From assembly GCA_036583965.1 (NCBI GenBank), contig JAZBQD010000027.1, positions 21,565,001 through 21,629,000 on the forward strand: a DNA stretch of 64,000 bases. Direction: 5' to 3'. Source of the stretch: Prunella strophiata (taxonomy: Eukaryota; Chordata; Aves; Passeriformes; Prunellidae). Shown piece by piece: positions 36,701-50,441 of the stretch (within the stretch, counting starts at the first letter, position 1; each line of letters starts with the position of its first letter). The position numbers and the translations under genes are program-made. The notes under the pieces are model-generated. The model ran no database searches. It was not told the origin of the DNA and saw only the letters and a program-made list of their open reading frames with translations.

Positions 36701-39700
36701 AGATATTCTGCAGTAGCTCATGTGCCACCTTTGATGATAAAACCTGCTTAATCTAAAAGCAGGTTGTTACCCTTCAGAATATTCCTGTGTCTTGTTCAGA
36801 AGGATCCTTTTACTTTGTGTTGTTGGTAAAAGATTTCATTTTGGTTTTTATCTCAAAGGCCAAAAGACTGGTTGTTTTTTCATCCCAGATTTCTCCTTGC
36901 AGCTTGTACTTCTCTCTGTGCACATACTCTGTTCCCACTGCATAGGTCAGAGTCTGCTATATGATGTGTGTGGGTCCTGGCCAGAAATTATACTGAGGAT
37001 GGATCAGGCTGCTCAAAGATTGTGAATGCTTTTTTTTCTGAAGGGGGGAACAATACCTCACAGGTGGGAATGTTTCCAGGTGGTGTTGTATTCTGAGATG
37101 AGTGGGAATAAAACTGGGCTGTGACCTGTGTAGAGTAGAATTTACAAAGAAATCCATGTGCAATTTGATGAGTGACATGGTTTAGAATCACTTTAATTTG
37201 CTTTCCAGTAATGAGGAAATATACAGATGTGTAATGAAACATCTTGCATGTTTTGCTGAGGTGCTTTAAATTCTTGTGGCTAAAATATGTCAATGGATCT
37301 TACCTCTTAAGGAAAATGATGTCTAGAATGAAAAATACATTCTCTTGGAAGCTGCTTGGTAATGCTGGAAAATGAGACTCATAAGGACTAGCTTCTTTAG
37401 CTGCAGAGGGCATTCACGTTGTGGTAGCTCTCTGCATGGAATTCGGTCAGGGTGCTGGTAACACATTTACTTGTGGCAGCTCCTGGCCCCACGCTCTCCC
37501 AGGGGCAGAAGGCACTCCCAGGGGCTTGGCAGAGTGGCTGCCTTGTGCAGCTGGGCTCAGGCCAGGGGCTGGGAGGTGGGAGAGACAGCACAGCCAGCTC
37601 TGCTGCTTACAGCACTGAGGGGTTGTGGAAGGCCTGCTGTTTCCAAGTGCTGGTTCACTTTGTGAAACTGAAATGCAGAGATCTGTGCCAAAAGTCTGCT
37701 AGCTCAGGTTTGGTCAGAGGGTTGAATAATCCCAGGTGTTATTCAGCAGTGAATGGAGATGTGACACTAAAACTATTTAACCTGTTTAGCTTAAGAAATC
37801 TGTGAAAGGTAGCTCAAATTATATCATGTTCATATACTTGGTCCATGAACAGCCCTATAACAATATATTTACACTTGCTAAACTTAGTGTAGAGGTAAGT
37901 CTGTATGAAATGTGTACGTGATTAAAAAATTTACTTCATGAGCATTCTTAATTAAAACTTCCAGTAATTTAATATTAGTCTGGGGACACGGGAGTTAAAC
38001 TAATTACTCTTTTTGTGTTCTTGGAACTTGGATTTTTGGAGAGATGGCAATTTTTGTGCAGAGATACTAAATTTGATTGTTTATTTTGGAGTTGAGACAC
38101 ACTTTAGAGTCGAAGTATTTTCATATTTTGTTTTACATGGTTGTAGAAATCATACTTCACACATATTATCTTAAGAGTGGCTGGCAAAGCGAGTAAGACT
38201 GCTGAAATCATTAGTTTTTACAATTTTTAACACCATATTCTGATGCTTACATGTTTTGTTCTTCTCACAATGAAGCTAAATTAAAATCTCTGAGAAAGAG
38301 GTTCCTCTAATATAGCATAATGAAGTCTTTAAATGGGTACAGTTGTAGGTCATCGTGAATAGGAATGCAGTGACCTTTGTCTTGACAATGAAGCTGACAC
38401 AAGCTTCTCAGAGCTGTTCTTTTTTTTATTATTTCTCCGCCAGAAAGGACACAAATAAAACAGAGGATCCCCCTTCTCCCATCAGTGAACAAAATCAAAA
38501 GACTAGAAAATGTGTAGTAACTTGTCAGTTTGCAAAATCTAGGAATAACACTGACTTCTTTCTCAATATAGACACTGCTGCTGGAACAATTTGTGGCAAG
38601 GAGTTGGGAAGGGAAGGAAAGTCTACTTGACTGGCCATGTGACTGGTGAAGGGCCTGCCAGTTTCTTAAGGTACTTTCTAATAGCCTGTTTTGATTTTGG
38701 GATACACAGCAGCAAGGCATTCAAAATTATTACTTGTACCTACTTAAACAATTTTGTATCTAGAAAAATCACAAATCTTCCTGTCATTCATTTTACACTC
38801 AATTTTGCAGTACAGTGCAGGTACTGCAATGCACTGTGTTGGAATCTAGCAAGGCTTGAATTTCTTGGTGGCCTGTGTAAGAAAGTGAAGCATTTTGCAG
38901 AAGGCACATAAATGTGGCTGTTTCCTGTGGGGAGATGCAGTTGCTCTATCCAACTTCAGCAGAGGCTTGTGACTTGCAGTGCTCAGCAATTTTCTTTAAC
39001 CACAGAGAATCATCTGTCATTCCTAAATAATGGCACTACCTGCTACTTTAAGACTTTCTCAAGGCTTCAGCAATGTTGATCTGAATTGTGCTGCCTCTTG
39101 TAGAGGAGGGACCCGTGTACCAGAGCAAACTCTAACGTGTGCAGTCAAGGTAACAAATGGAGATTTGTTCATTTTGTAAGAAGTCATATCTACAGGACTG
39201 GTTCTCTATGATCAGATAATGATTTAATTTATTTTCAGCCAAGGACTAATACTACATGTTTTTTTTGAAGAGAAGCTTGTTTACTCAGTGATGATGAATG
39301 ATATTCCCATAAGGCCACAGCCTGGGTGGTATTTTTATTGGGAATGTCCCTCTCTGAGAATATGCTTCATTAAGAGGAAAAAAAAGAAAGAAAATAAAAG
39401 TTCAGAATATGTACATGTTATTTCAGAGCTGTGTAATCTAAAAGAGTGAAACAAAATATTACAAGTTTTTAAAACCTATTTCAGGACAACAATACACTGA
39501 TACCCTATAAATGGATCTAGTGAGCAGTGAGAAGTGACTTCAATAGATGAAAATAAAAAAGTATGTGGGACAGTATGTTAATGATTGGCTAGAAATATTT
39601 AACTTCTTGTTTTCTATAAATGAGAAGACTTACTCATAAAGCTTACTTAATAAGCTGGAATGTGACCAATTTGATACCAGAACAGCAGTGTGCTCTTGTG

Positions 39701-39729
39701 GCAAAAAAGGAGTCCAGCAGTGCCCCAGG
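33725..39729. other. Intergenic downstream of ZNF281
   Basis: AT-rich. 37420-37620 is a GC-richer patch without exon signals. At 36682-36693 there is a 12-bp perfect palindrome (GCAGATATCTGC). No gene seen. Confidence 0.6.
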
Positions 39730-40139
39730 ACTGAATGAGCACCTGGATTCTCTTTGATAGTAGAGAGGCTGAGAGAGCTGTGAGTGTTCAGCCTGGAGAA
39801 CACCAGGCTTGGCAGGATCTCATCAATGCCTACAAATACCTAAGGAGAAAGAATGAAGGTGAGGGAACCGACTCTTTGCAGTACTACCCCCTGAGAGGAC
39901 AAGAGGTAATGGACACAAATTAAAACACATGAAATTCCACAAGAAAATTACTGGGAGGGTTGTCAAACAGAGGAGTAAGTTGCCAAAAAAGTCACAGAAT
40001 GGCTGCCTGTGGAGATATTTGAAGCCCAACTGCACATGATTCAGGACAGACTGCTCCACCTGACCTGGCCTGAGCAGGGGATTTGGGTAAAATGAACTCA
40101 AGAGGTCCTTTCCAACATCAATAATTATGTGAGTCTCTC
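39730..40139 (+). mobile_element. CR1 LINE, 5'-truncated 3' end
   Basis: The segment follows the CR1 3' region: a block resembling gagaggctgagagagctg then GTTCAGCCTGGAGAA, ATCTCATCAATGCCTACAAATACCT-like and GGACAAGAGGTAATGG-like blocks, TGGAGATATTTGAAG, and the closing AGAGGTCCTTTCCAACATCA. The internal part has gaps and many substitutions, so this is an old copy. CR1 is the dominant LINE of birds and other sauropsids, which supports the organism call. The open frames across it on both strands are not genes. Confidence 0.9.
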
Positions 40140-42579
40140 TAGTTTTGTTGGAGTGGTGGTCTGTGCCAAATAGCAATGACAGGCTCCATGCTGAAGGGAC
40201 AGTGAGTATCTCTAGGAAGTAGTACAATGGAGTGTCTGAAAGTGCATTGTTTGATGGAACAAATGGGCTCAGGAATTCAGGATGTTGCTGGGACTCCTGG
40301 TAAGTAGTTCAGTGTTTCTGATGTCTAGCTTGGACACTTGACTCTGCATTAACTTGCAGACCTTCTCCATGGCCAGTCTTCCTTAGACTTTTGTCGAAGA
40401 TTAGGAAGAAAAGATGGTGAAAGCATTGTGAAATAAAATGTTTGCTGTTTCTATTAAATACAATACAAAATATAAAATATACAATATTTTTGTTTGTTTG
40501 TTACTTTGTTTTACTAACTGTCCTCCTTTCATTTCTTGTTAACCTTTGTTGAAGGTTACAAAAAGGATTCATCTAACTGACACTAATTTACCTGATTTGG
40601 GAGATGGTATTTGCTTTTCCTCTCTTCTCCCCAAAGTTAGCTGAAATGGCCTGACTTGAAGCTGCTCTTGCTCAGACCTCATGTAGAGCAAAGCAAGGGG
40701 AATGCAGCTTCTGGTTTTGGTTCAGACTTTTGGCTTGAAATCTTTCTTCTGGAGAAAGGCTGGCACAGAGCATTATCTTATCAGTCTGTTGATAAGTGGT
40801 AACAGCATTAGGCTGTTTCAGGCATTGCTGTCAGCTGTTGTTCTGGTCACGGGCTTAGTTGTTGCAAAAGACTGTCTTGACAGAGTGAGACAGATTTTTT
40901 CTTTTTTTTTGAACAGAAAGCAAAAAATGATTAAAAAGGATAGGGATTAAAATGTATACAGTGAAGGGATGATAGCAGGAATGTAAGTTTTGTATTCCAG
41001 ATGTCTTTTGAAGCTTAATCACAACTAGATATTAGGGTGATGTAATTTGGATTGTCCTTGGTGGGTCTGGTCTGGCTGTTCCCCAGCAGCAGAGCAGCAA
41101 TGCTGAATGGTGCTGCAGTGAATCCTGAGCTTCCATGTGGTCACAGTGGTCAGTTATAATGAGAAGTTTCATAATTTTCACACATCTATTGTAGATCTAG
41201 TTTTAAATAACAGCTTTTAAGAGAGATCAGCATTTTTCTGACATACTTGCAAGGCCTTTCTTTTCTCTGGTCTACTCTTTTGTTTGTTAGGCTTGATTTC
41301 ATCACAGACCTTGGGTTTTATCAGAGGGTGTTGTTTGGACTAACTCAATATTTCCATCTTCAACTTTTCTGGCTTCTATACATGGTAAGTCTTTGTTGGT
41401 TTATGCTCACAGATATATGTTTTTATGCTTTTAAACCCCTCTTTGTGCATACTCTGTATATACTGGTGTGTATTTGTCGAATATGCATAATGTAAATGCA
41501 GTAAAATTTTCTGTGAAAATCCCTGGTTCTCTGGGATGTTGCAATAGAAAGATGTTCTATTTTTAAAGGGTAGGTACTGGAGTAGTGTTCGTCTAAAGTG
41601 TTAGAGGATATTTTCCTTTTTGACATGCAAAGCCATATTATCGCTGAACGCTGTAATTATTGATTTTTATGAAACTTCTTGGTCTAATAATGTGGGAAGG
41701 CAGCCCTTTATTCATGTATGTCAGTCTGTAATTACTGAACTTAGGGGGATTTTCAGAAAATATTAAACAACTAGCCTCAGGACAGATTTATGGCTTCAAG
41801 TTATCTTGATATTCTTCTCCAGTTTTTCTGTGTACATTTTTCCTTTTTGTGTTTTGGTTTTGTTTTGGTTTTTTAAGATAGCAATCTGAAAAAAACAGCC
41901 AAAATGCCCCAAGGTGGACTTTCTGTTGGGGATCATCCTCTGGCTAAGTAAGTGGGTCTGAAGGCCTTGGATGAGAAGGACCATTGACAATTGAGCTGGA
42001 GAGTGACTGATGACAGAAGCTGGTTTCACCCTCCATGGAGCAGGACCAGGGCAGAACACACCTTTGGAGTTATTTTCATGGCAGATGCAGATACCTCAGG
42101 AATGGTGTGCTTGGTAATGTTGCTCTTTTGCATGGGCTAGGAAGCAATAACTCAAGAGGATGGACTCTTGTTATCTTGGCCTTGACCCTTGTTCCTTCTA
42201 CGTTGTTCCAGTCCTGCTTCTCTTTGTGCACTTAACTCAGTAAGCAAATACCAGTTGTCTCATTCAGATCTCCCTGTTCTGCAAGTCTCTGCCTCTCTCT
42301 TAGCTCCTGCTATTTCCATCATCCTGTGTGTACCCTCCTTCAGTCCTAATCTTGTTATTTCTGCTCCTGCATTCCTTGCCTGCTCAGTTCCTGCATCCTG
42401 CCACATGTTGTGTTCTTCCCTCCTGTTCCAGATTCCTTGTCTCTATGTGTTATTTCCCTTTGTCTGTGCACAGATTTTATTTCTTTGCATGAGATGCAGA
42501 GGGTTGTTATTTACTTGCCATGTGGATGTCTTGCTGCTGTTGGGATAAAGAGCTGTTTTAACTGGCCTTTACATGAATA

Positions 42580-42860
42580 GTTTGGTGTTTGGTTTTACCC
42601 CTCTTTGTGGGAGATAGTACTGAAGGTAATTTTACCCCGCCTTAAAGAGTTGCAGCTGTTCTGATTGCTAAGATTTGGAGCAGGTGTGCCCTTAATAGGA
42701 CACAGGTACATCTTATAACATGTATAGTTAGTATAAAAGGAGGGACCAAGAAGGGGGAGGAGACAGAATTTGGTTAGCAGTGCTGTGGTGAAGAAGGAGG
42801 ATGGAGTCAGCACTGCTAGGAACAGAACTTGTGACAAGGTATGGGACTTTTTATGGCAAG
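42580..42860 (+). mobile_element. Possible solo LTR or cryptic TATA promoter
   Basis: An isolated TATAAAAGG box at 42732-42740 is followed by a purine-rich stretch and preceded by GCAGCTGTTCTGATTGC and CAGGTGTGCCC-type sequence that resembles U3 regions of avian retroviral LTRs. I cannot find terminal TG...CA with a target duplication, nor any internal retroviral gene, so an ordinary cryptic promoter is equally possible. Confidence 0.25.
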
Positions 42861-44419
42861 ATTACATTTCAGAGCTTGCTGTTATAACTAGTAACTTTAT
42901 CTGTGTTGTTAATGACACCTCTTGGCAGGGCAGGAGGCACATATCCTAGCCCACTGGAAGGACAGGGCCAACTACAGTTTCTCAGAAATTTATGTCATGT
43001 GGATGAATTGAGGTAGATTTTCTTGACAATACGCAGTAGTGTATACCTGTGACACAATTCTTGGAAATAAGCAGGGCTTTCTGAATAACTAATGTATATA
43101 TTTATTTTCATGCACATGTGTGCACAGGAAAGCATCTGACAGTGTCAAGTGTGGTTGATGAAAATGTGAACGGCTTTGCAATCACAAGCTTGACAACAAG
43201 ATTGTGGAAGGTTTTGGGATAACATTTTAGAAGGCAAAACTATACACTGTTAATTAGAGTAGATCAGTTGAAATAGCATTACAGGTAATGGAGATGGACA
43301 GAACTTTTCACAACTGAAGCATCAGGAATTACATTGCCTTGGGCAAGTAATGCTACCACATACAATAGGTAGTTCATCTGTTGCTGCAGGTTCCATATTC
43401 CTATAGAGGAGCTAGTGCTGCAAATTATCCAGTTGTAATGCAATAATCCATCAGACTTCTACTCCTTCTGAAGGCTATTTAATTGAATGAACTGCAGTAC
43501 AAACAAGTTCTATGGTTACATATATGGAAGTCAGAAGGATGTGACTTCCTTATTCTGTTGCCCTTCCAAACCATTTTTTTTAAATTTGCAGTGGAGAATT
43601 TTAGAAGGATATTTCATTGTAGTAAACATTTAACTGTTCTAAATACCTCTATGTAAATTAATAACAAATATTCCATCCATTAAAAATATAATTGGAATTT
43701 TATGGAGGATATATGGAGGAAGAAGGAGAGGCACCTTCTTCTTCCAGTAGTACCTACAGCCAGAAATTAGTTTTGGTTTACATGTTAAATTGGTAGTGTT
43801 GTTTAAATGAACCACTCTCAACCAGCAGGGAATACTGAGCAATAGTTTTGGGAAGTGTAATTGGAACTGCCCAGATAATGAATTGAGTGCTTGTACAGTC
43901 TTTTCTCACTGATAAAGAAGATGCAAGCATTGATGAAGACATCAACTGCAGTTAAAATGTATTTTTTTAACCATTTAAATAAAACTCTCAGAGTTACTTT
44001 GAGTTGAACCAAATTAACTTAGTTTAAGCTGAGGAGTTGTCAATTTTGACCTAAATGGGAATCACCTTCACATATTGCAGATTGACCACAGGAGAAATGT
44101 TATGGTTTTATTTTAAAAGTTTGTCATAAGCTAAAACAGTGCATCACATACAATGGAATATACACTTTCCAGTTTTGTCATAAGCACTGTCTTGTTTACT
44201 AGTGCAGAGTGTAAGAGTATTGTAAATAAACTTGGTAGCAAATGGTATTTTTTATTTCATCTTTTTTGTGATGAAAGGAGTAAGAGTGTGAGGGATTTAG
44301 GCTATTGCAGAGTTGGTGATCTTGTGTTCTGGGGCTGCATTTTGAATGCTCCAAGGTGGCACAATTACTGAAAGAAACCAGCCTGCCTTCTGCAGTCCTT
44401 GGCTGCTTGCTCTTTCCAG

Positions 44420-44471
44420 AAAAACAAAACAAACAAACAAAAAAAAAAACCAACAAAACAACAACAAAAAA
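44420..44471 (+). repeat. A-rich (AAAAC)n/(CAA)n simple repeat
   Basis: AAAAC, AAAC and CAA units with an internal A run. Purely low complexity. Confidence 0.95.
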
Positions 44472-47400
44472 GGCAGCTTATTTTTCATGTAGATAATAAA
44501 TTTCATCCCATTCTTTGCAGCTCACAAAAATACTTACCCCTGCACAGGTGTGCATGGGGGCACTGAATAGGACAGAGCTAGTGGTTTTCTGTGAAAAACG
44601 TGATTTAAGTTGATCATCAACATGTTTTTCCATTAGTTTAATTGCTGATTGTTCCTGTTCTTTTGTTGTGCTCTATCTAGAACTTCAGGTCAGGAGGTGA
44701 AGTCTGTTGGCATTTTCCTGTTCCCTCAGAGCAGCGTTGCCTCTGGCCCAGGCATTCATCTCCCTGTGTGTCACGCTGCTAGTGCTTTCTCTGCTGTACT
44801 CACTTTAAAAACACTGCTTATGGATTGAGATACTCCCTCCAAAACATAAACATGAATAATTTAATTTATATGTGACATCACTGTAAGTGATATAAACATA
44901 TGTAATTGTGTACAGTATGCTAGGAAAGAATTGTTTCAGTTATAATGCCAGTTATTTCTAATTGATTACACTGAGTCTTTGCTAAATTCATCCAAAAGGG
45001 AAGAAATGGCAGAGAGCTTCTTTTGCAGTTGACCTTTTGAAAGCTGAGTATTGCTGCTTAATGTATGCACAGATTTTTCACTTCTGACAAGAAGAAATCC
45101 TGTGTTGTTCTCATTTATAATGTATAGACCTCTCTTTCCATATTTATGCTATTTAAATAAAGAATACTGTGATTTCTCAGAAATGTGCCATTCAAGTGTG
45201 CAGAATGATGGTACCCAGCCTTCTGCATGTACAGTTTAGACTATGGTGAGGATCCTGGTGGCTTAATTACTGTGCTGCTGCTTTTCTGATCAAGGACTGA
45301 AACCCTGACTTATTGGACAACCAAAGACCATCTGAATTTCATTGTTTCTGAGAACATGCACAGCTTTGACAGGTCAAAAGAAGGAAAAAATTAACTGACT
45401 TCTGGCTAAAATTCACTAATTTCTCAATTGCTCCTTTGAATTAGTCAGGTCTTCTTGCTCAGAGAATATCTATAAGTGTGAGAAACAGGAACTTCCTAAT
45501 TCTTCAATCATTGAGTTTTATTTAGATAATACATTGATAGAAGTTACAGAGTCAAAATATATTGTGGAGCTAGATTCTCCACAAACTGGCACCTTTCTGA
45601 ATTCCACTAGAAGCACTTGTGTCCATAGTTAGGACAATTACTTAACAGTTTAATTGATTTCTTAAGAATGGGGATCTCTGAAGGTGATAGGGTCTCTGAT
45701 TTCTTTTTAATTAATGCATTTTTCAATCTCACAGCTGCATAATTTTATAATCTGGTTCGACTTGTATCTCTAGAAGACCATTTGGTTGTTCTGTGGGCTC
45801 TGATGCTGGGAGTTATTTGAATGCATAAGCATTATTGGTACTGGCTGTGCATAGCTGGAAAGCCTTCTGCAGTTTTCTACTTTTAAAATTGCCTGTAGGT
45901 TGTTTAGCTCTTAAAGCACAGTATATACAGTATCACAGCATCCCAAATCAAACTTGCCTTGCTGTATTCTTGCCTCAAAATCAGATTTTGTTTACAAGAC
46001 TCTATCAATAAGCTTTTTGAAGTTTTTGGTTTGATTTTTTTTTTTTTAATCATCTTACACTAACATAGCACTGCAATGTTTAGGATTACAAATACAGCTT
46101 TATTTAAAACAAACAGCTTTCAGTGAAATTGCATTACTTTTCTACCACTAAACACAGATTTATATGTGAGGACTAGAACACTGAAGGTCTCTGAGTCCAA
46201 TGTTATAAATGTGAATGCTTCCAGTAGCTAATATTTATGCTTTTTCTTGTTTTCTGAAAGGTAATATTACTTGTTAGATACTCATAGTGAAGAGTTGAAT
46301 ATCCTTTTCTTTGTATGAAAGTGTAACAGTCTTCTCTGACTGATTGTGCAGTCATGACATAGCTGAGGTGAAGATCCAACTTCAAACATTGCAAGATAAA
46401 TCATTTCCACATTCTTGCTTAAGTGGCTATTTTAGTGGAGAGAAGCACATTTTCTGTTGAGTGCTAATGCCACTGTCTCCTTGACCCAAGGTCTTAACTA
46501 TTCTGAGCAAAGTAGATTTGGTACTTAGCGTAAGAAAGAGTTTGCAAGTAAAACAGTTGTGCCATGTGGAAATTTTGAAATTTCTGTGCCTTGTGGGATT
46601 GTCCACTGATAAAAGCACTGATTGAATGAAGTATGATTTATACAAAGAATTAATAGACATATTCTCCTTTCTTATTTATAGAAACTGGAGTGGGTGGCTG
46701 GGATCTCACCTATGTATAGGACTGTGTAAGGGACCTCAGAGAAGGGTGCATGTTTCTCAAGTTATTGTTTTGGCCAGCTGCTCTGCCCTTGTTTTTAGCA
46801 ATGAGGTCTATTAGCATGAGGCATTTTGCTAAAAGGGGATGAAGTAGGAGTGTTTAATGTTGCTTAATGGAAACAAGACTGTAGTTTTATCTTAATTTTG
46901 CTGTTTGAGGGCAGTCTGGCAATTAACTCATGAGAAACAAAGCCATGGAATTACATTTGCAGTCCTAGCAGATAAATCTCTGGAATTTTGTTAACTAACA
47001 ATGCTGGTTAAGCTTCAGTAGCTTTATTACCACTAGGAATATAATGGCATTAACTACAGTCAGCCACATTTAACATGAGCTCAGGCTCTGGCCATTTCTG
47101 CTTTCAATGTGCCACCTTTGAGATGTGTTGCTGCTTTCAGTCTGAGTTGCCAGTACTGTGTCATGATGTTCCCAAACCCACTGGGCAGTGGTAGTCCCAT
47201 TACAGAAGAGCCTCTTCTGCTCGTGGATTGTCCCAGCTTGTCAATTTTTTCCACAAATACAGAGAGGCCTTGAATATCTGAAAGGCTTTCTAAGTTTTAA
47301 AGAGGAAGAACATTTGCAGAAACAGGGAGAAAGTGTATGCAATTATTCTGCTGTTCTTTTGGCTGCTTCTTTTTAGTGGCTGCATAAGACAATTCTAAAA

Positions 47401-50195
47401 TTGAGCATTTATGTGGGAGTAAAAACAAGGATGCTCTTGCCCTGCTGCTACCTGGTGATTCTCTAATTATTTTTCCAACACAGAACTGTCCAGCTTTATC
47501 TGCCAGCTTAGAAAGAGCATGGGACAAGGTCTCTGTCTGCTTCATGCTGTTCCTACCTTTTGCAAGAGTAGTCTTGCATCTCTTGAAGAGCTGAGCTATT
47601 GTTTGGAAAAGCTTTTTCCTATTTCTGTTGTTTCCTCATCTCAAAAAATAGACTGTGAAAGATAGATGGCATTTGCCTTTGAATTAATTTTGTTGGGTTT
47701 AATTCAAGCAACTTCAGTGACTGTTTATCAAATACCATCACACTGCTTACTTTTTAAAGGAAATGGAAAAAATGTCTGAAACAAAGGCATCTGAAATGAA
47801 ACACTCAATAATCACAGTATACCAAGATCTTACTTACTGGAAATACTGTGTGTTGGTGTTAAAAATAAAACATAGACTCATTTAGTCCTGAGCATTTACA
47901 AGTAAATTGTTTGAAACTGAAGAGAATGGATGGAAATAAACTTGGGTACTTCAATTTGTGCTTCTTGCAATAGGTATTTTAGCAGTATGCATAATAAATG
48001 TAAAGCTGTTATTTAATAACGTGAACAATAATGTCAGGAATAATAAGGATGGGTAATGACAGTCCAGCAGCATTTTCTGGCTGAGGATACTAAGGGAAAA
48101 ACTGTTATTACTCTGCAGTTGGTAAAGTATTGTATATATGTTTTATCCTTCTCACTTCCTCCAAGCTGCCTGTCAATCCACCGTTACTGTGCTCGTTTAT
48201 GTCAGTGCATTATAGGCTGGACTAGAAAAGCTACTCATGAAAAATGCAGCTGCATTAAAAGAATTTGTTTAAAAAAGAAATTATTTTCTGGCTTTACAGG
48301 ACTGCCCAGAGGAGTCAAACATTTATGGGTATGGCATGTAGCTAAGTGGTGAAGCATAAGGAACCATAAAGTATAAGTATGGAATATTGAATCCTGAAAA
48401 GTAAAAGCAAGTGTGGTGTATGTTTTGTGTAATGAGCATCTTTAAGGATGCAAAGTAGCCATAGAAAAGTCACTCAGTACCTTGCTTCCCTTTCTACCCC
48501 TCTTCAGTTCACATATGCACACAAAATTAGGTTCTACTGCATGAAAAATCTCAATGCTTTTTTTCCCCTTTGGAAACATATTTAATGACACTTGCCTAGC
48601 TGCTTCATATTTCTAGTTCTTCTTTTCCCTCCTTGAAATGGAAAGATTTACACAGTGTCTGCAGTTGTATGAAACATGACAAAACGATTAGGTAATTGTT
48701 GGGCACAGTATGCTGAACATATAAAGCTTCATGTGACAGCATAAGGTATTAGCTGCAATTGAAGATAAATGTATATTCACATACTCTGCATACTAATTGG
48801 TGAAGTTCTGGTTGAGCTAGCCTCTCCCATATCCTTCCAACCTGAAAAATGTTTTCTTTAAAGTGGGATTGCAGTGGTGGTTTGCAGTTAAATTTAAGAT
48901 GGTTTTATATTTTTATATTCCTTGATTCTGATAAGAATAGTTGTGGATATGACACAGGACAGATTTCTGTGTTTATAGCTGGAGGTGCTTTTAAAAGTAT
49001 CAGATCTTTTTATTGTTCTTTCAATTAAGCAGGGAAATACAACTTAAGAATGGGTTGCACTGCAGGATGAGTTTATAGTTCTCAGGTAGCTGCAGGTCAG
49101 TTGCATGAAAACTATTTTTGATAATTCCTTTAGTCCGGGGAAAAATGTAATAAAGGCATATCTGATATTTCACAAAGTGTTTCTGAATGTACAAAGTATA
49201 TTTAGTGTTAATTTACATATCCAGCTCTACAGGCCTTTCATCATAAAGATTTTTCTTTTAAAATTGATATTTCCTTTCACCATTGTTCTGAAAAGGAAGG
49301 GGAAAAAGAAGTCTTTGAAGTAAGTACCTATAGTTGAAATTAGCGTGGACTGAGTTCAATGTAACACAGAAGCAACATCATCTCCAACTGGGACACAGAG
49401 GAGGAGACATAGCTCATAAAGTACTTGGTGCAGTCAAAATATTTAGTTTGACATTTTTCTTGCTATGGCTTTCAAGGCTTTGATCTCCTTGCAGAGAAGA
49501 TGGAGATTTGCAAGGGGCAAATTGAAGCCTAAATATTTAGTAAAACTTATGGTACTTAGAACAATTTAAAAAATGGAGCATTTATTAATTGGACATTAGC
49601 ATTAATTATTAGTGTGAATAAAAGCATGATTAGTTACGTTATTATTTGGCACCTTTAGCATCTAGAAGAACCCCTTAAAAATATGTTTTCACGTTTGCCT
49701 TAAATGCTACTCTTTTTTTCCCCTTCAGATTTATTACAGTAGTAATACTACCTAAATTAGTACTTACCTAAATTTGTACCTTTTCAAATGTAGAATCCGA
49801 ATTTCCTCAGATCTTTTTCTGTATAGCTTGTTGCCTTCTTGCTTTCTGCCTCACTCCAGTTACCTTTTTCCTACCCTGAATCAATGTCTGTTAATTGTTC
49901 TTTCTCTTCTGGCCCAACTATGACTGTGACCATTAACACACAAAGAAGGACAATTTCTTCTTTTCTGGTGTTACAGGTTTATGTACAGGACTGTGATTGT
50001 CTTTTCAGAGAAACTACCTCTTTTGGTAGTTAGCTTTTAGTTGGCTTCAACTTTCTCACTGTGGGAGATGACTGCAGTGCCTGGTAGAAGGAAGCACTGG
50101 GGAGCAGAGTAGATCTGGCTTTAAAGCCAAGTCAGCTGTGCTGTAGAAGCTAAAAGCAAAAATCAGCAGTGATGAAAAGAAATTGTTGTCTGGGG

Positions 50196-50247
50196 GAAAT
50201 ATTTTATCTGTGGTGGTTCTCTGACATCACTGAACATCTGAAATAAA
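50196..50247 (+). repeat. Direct repeat A, copy 1 (52 bp)
   Basis: Starts GAAATATTTTATCTGTGG and ends CATCTGAAATAAA. It recurs at 50390-50441 with two substitutions. The two copies flank repeat B. Confidence 0.9.
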
Positions 50248-50379
50248 CTGGAATCCTTTGAGTCAAAACTGCCATGGGTTACAACATGAAGGTGGTTTGT
50301 TGTTTCTGTTGGTTGTTTTTTTTTTTCCCATTTGGTGGAATTTGCAAGTTTCTCTCAGCTTTAGAGACTGTTGTAGTGT
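50248..50379 (+). repeat. Dispersed repeat B, copy 1 (132 bp)
   Basis: Starts CTGGAATCCTTTGAGTCAAA and ends AGACTGTTGTAGTGT. It abuts copy 1 of repeat A and is separated by 10 bp from copy 2. Compared with the copy at 53531 it has about 31 extra bases, a TTGTTGTTTCTGTTGG then T-rich segment. Confidence 0.9.
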
Positions 50380-50389
50380 GAAATATATA

Positions 50390-50441
50390 GAAATATTTTA
50401 TCTGTGGTGGTTCTGTGACATCACTGAACAACTGAAATAAA
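50390..50441 (+). repeat. Direct repeat A, copy 2 (52 bp)
   Basis: Matches 50196-50247 except CTCTGAC/CTGTGAC and CATCTG/CAACTG differences. Followed by unrelated sequence (TGTTTGATAG). Confidence 0.9.

Larger units (their letters stand above)
40140..50195. other. Intergenic, no gene recognised
   Basis: AT-rich with the LTR-like patch at 42.6 kb and an A-rich simple repeat at 44.4 kb. An exon-like 92-nt stretch at 41292-41383 lies between TTTGTTTGTTAG and ATG|GTAAGT but encodes nothing familiar. Pyrimidine-rich DNA at 42180-42430 yields a 119-codon frame by composition. Confidence 0.55.

Noticed and set aside
39735..40227. Open frames on both strands near 39.7-40.2 kb
   Set aside because: They lie in or across the CR1 3' end, which is non-coding.
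42189..42548. 119-codon hydrophobic frame
   Set aside because: Arises from a pyrimidine-rich strand that reads as Leu/Ser/Pro/Phe; no family signature.
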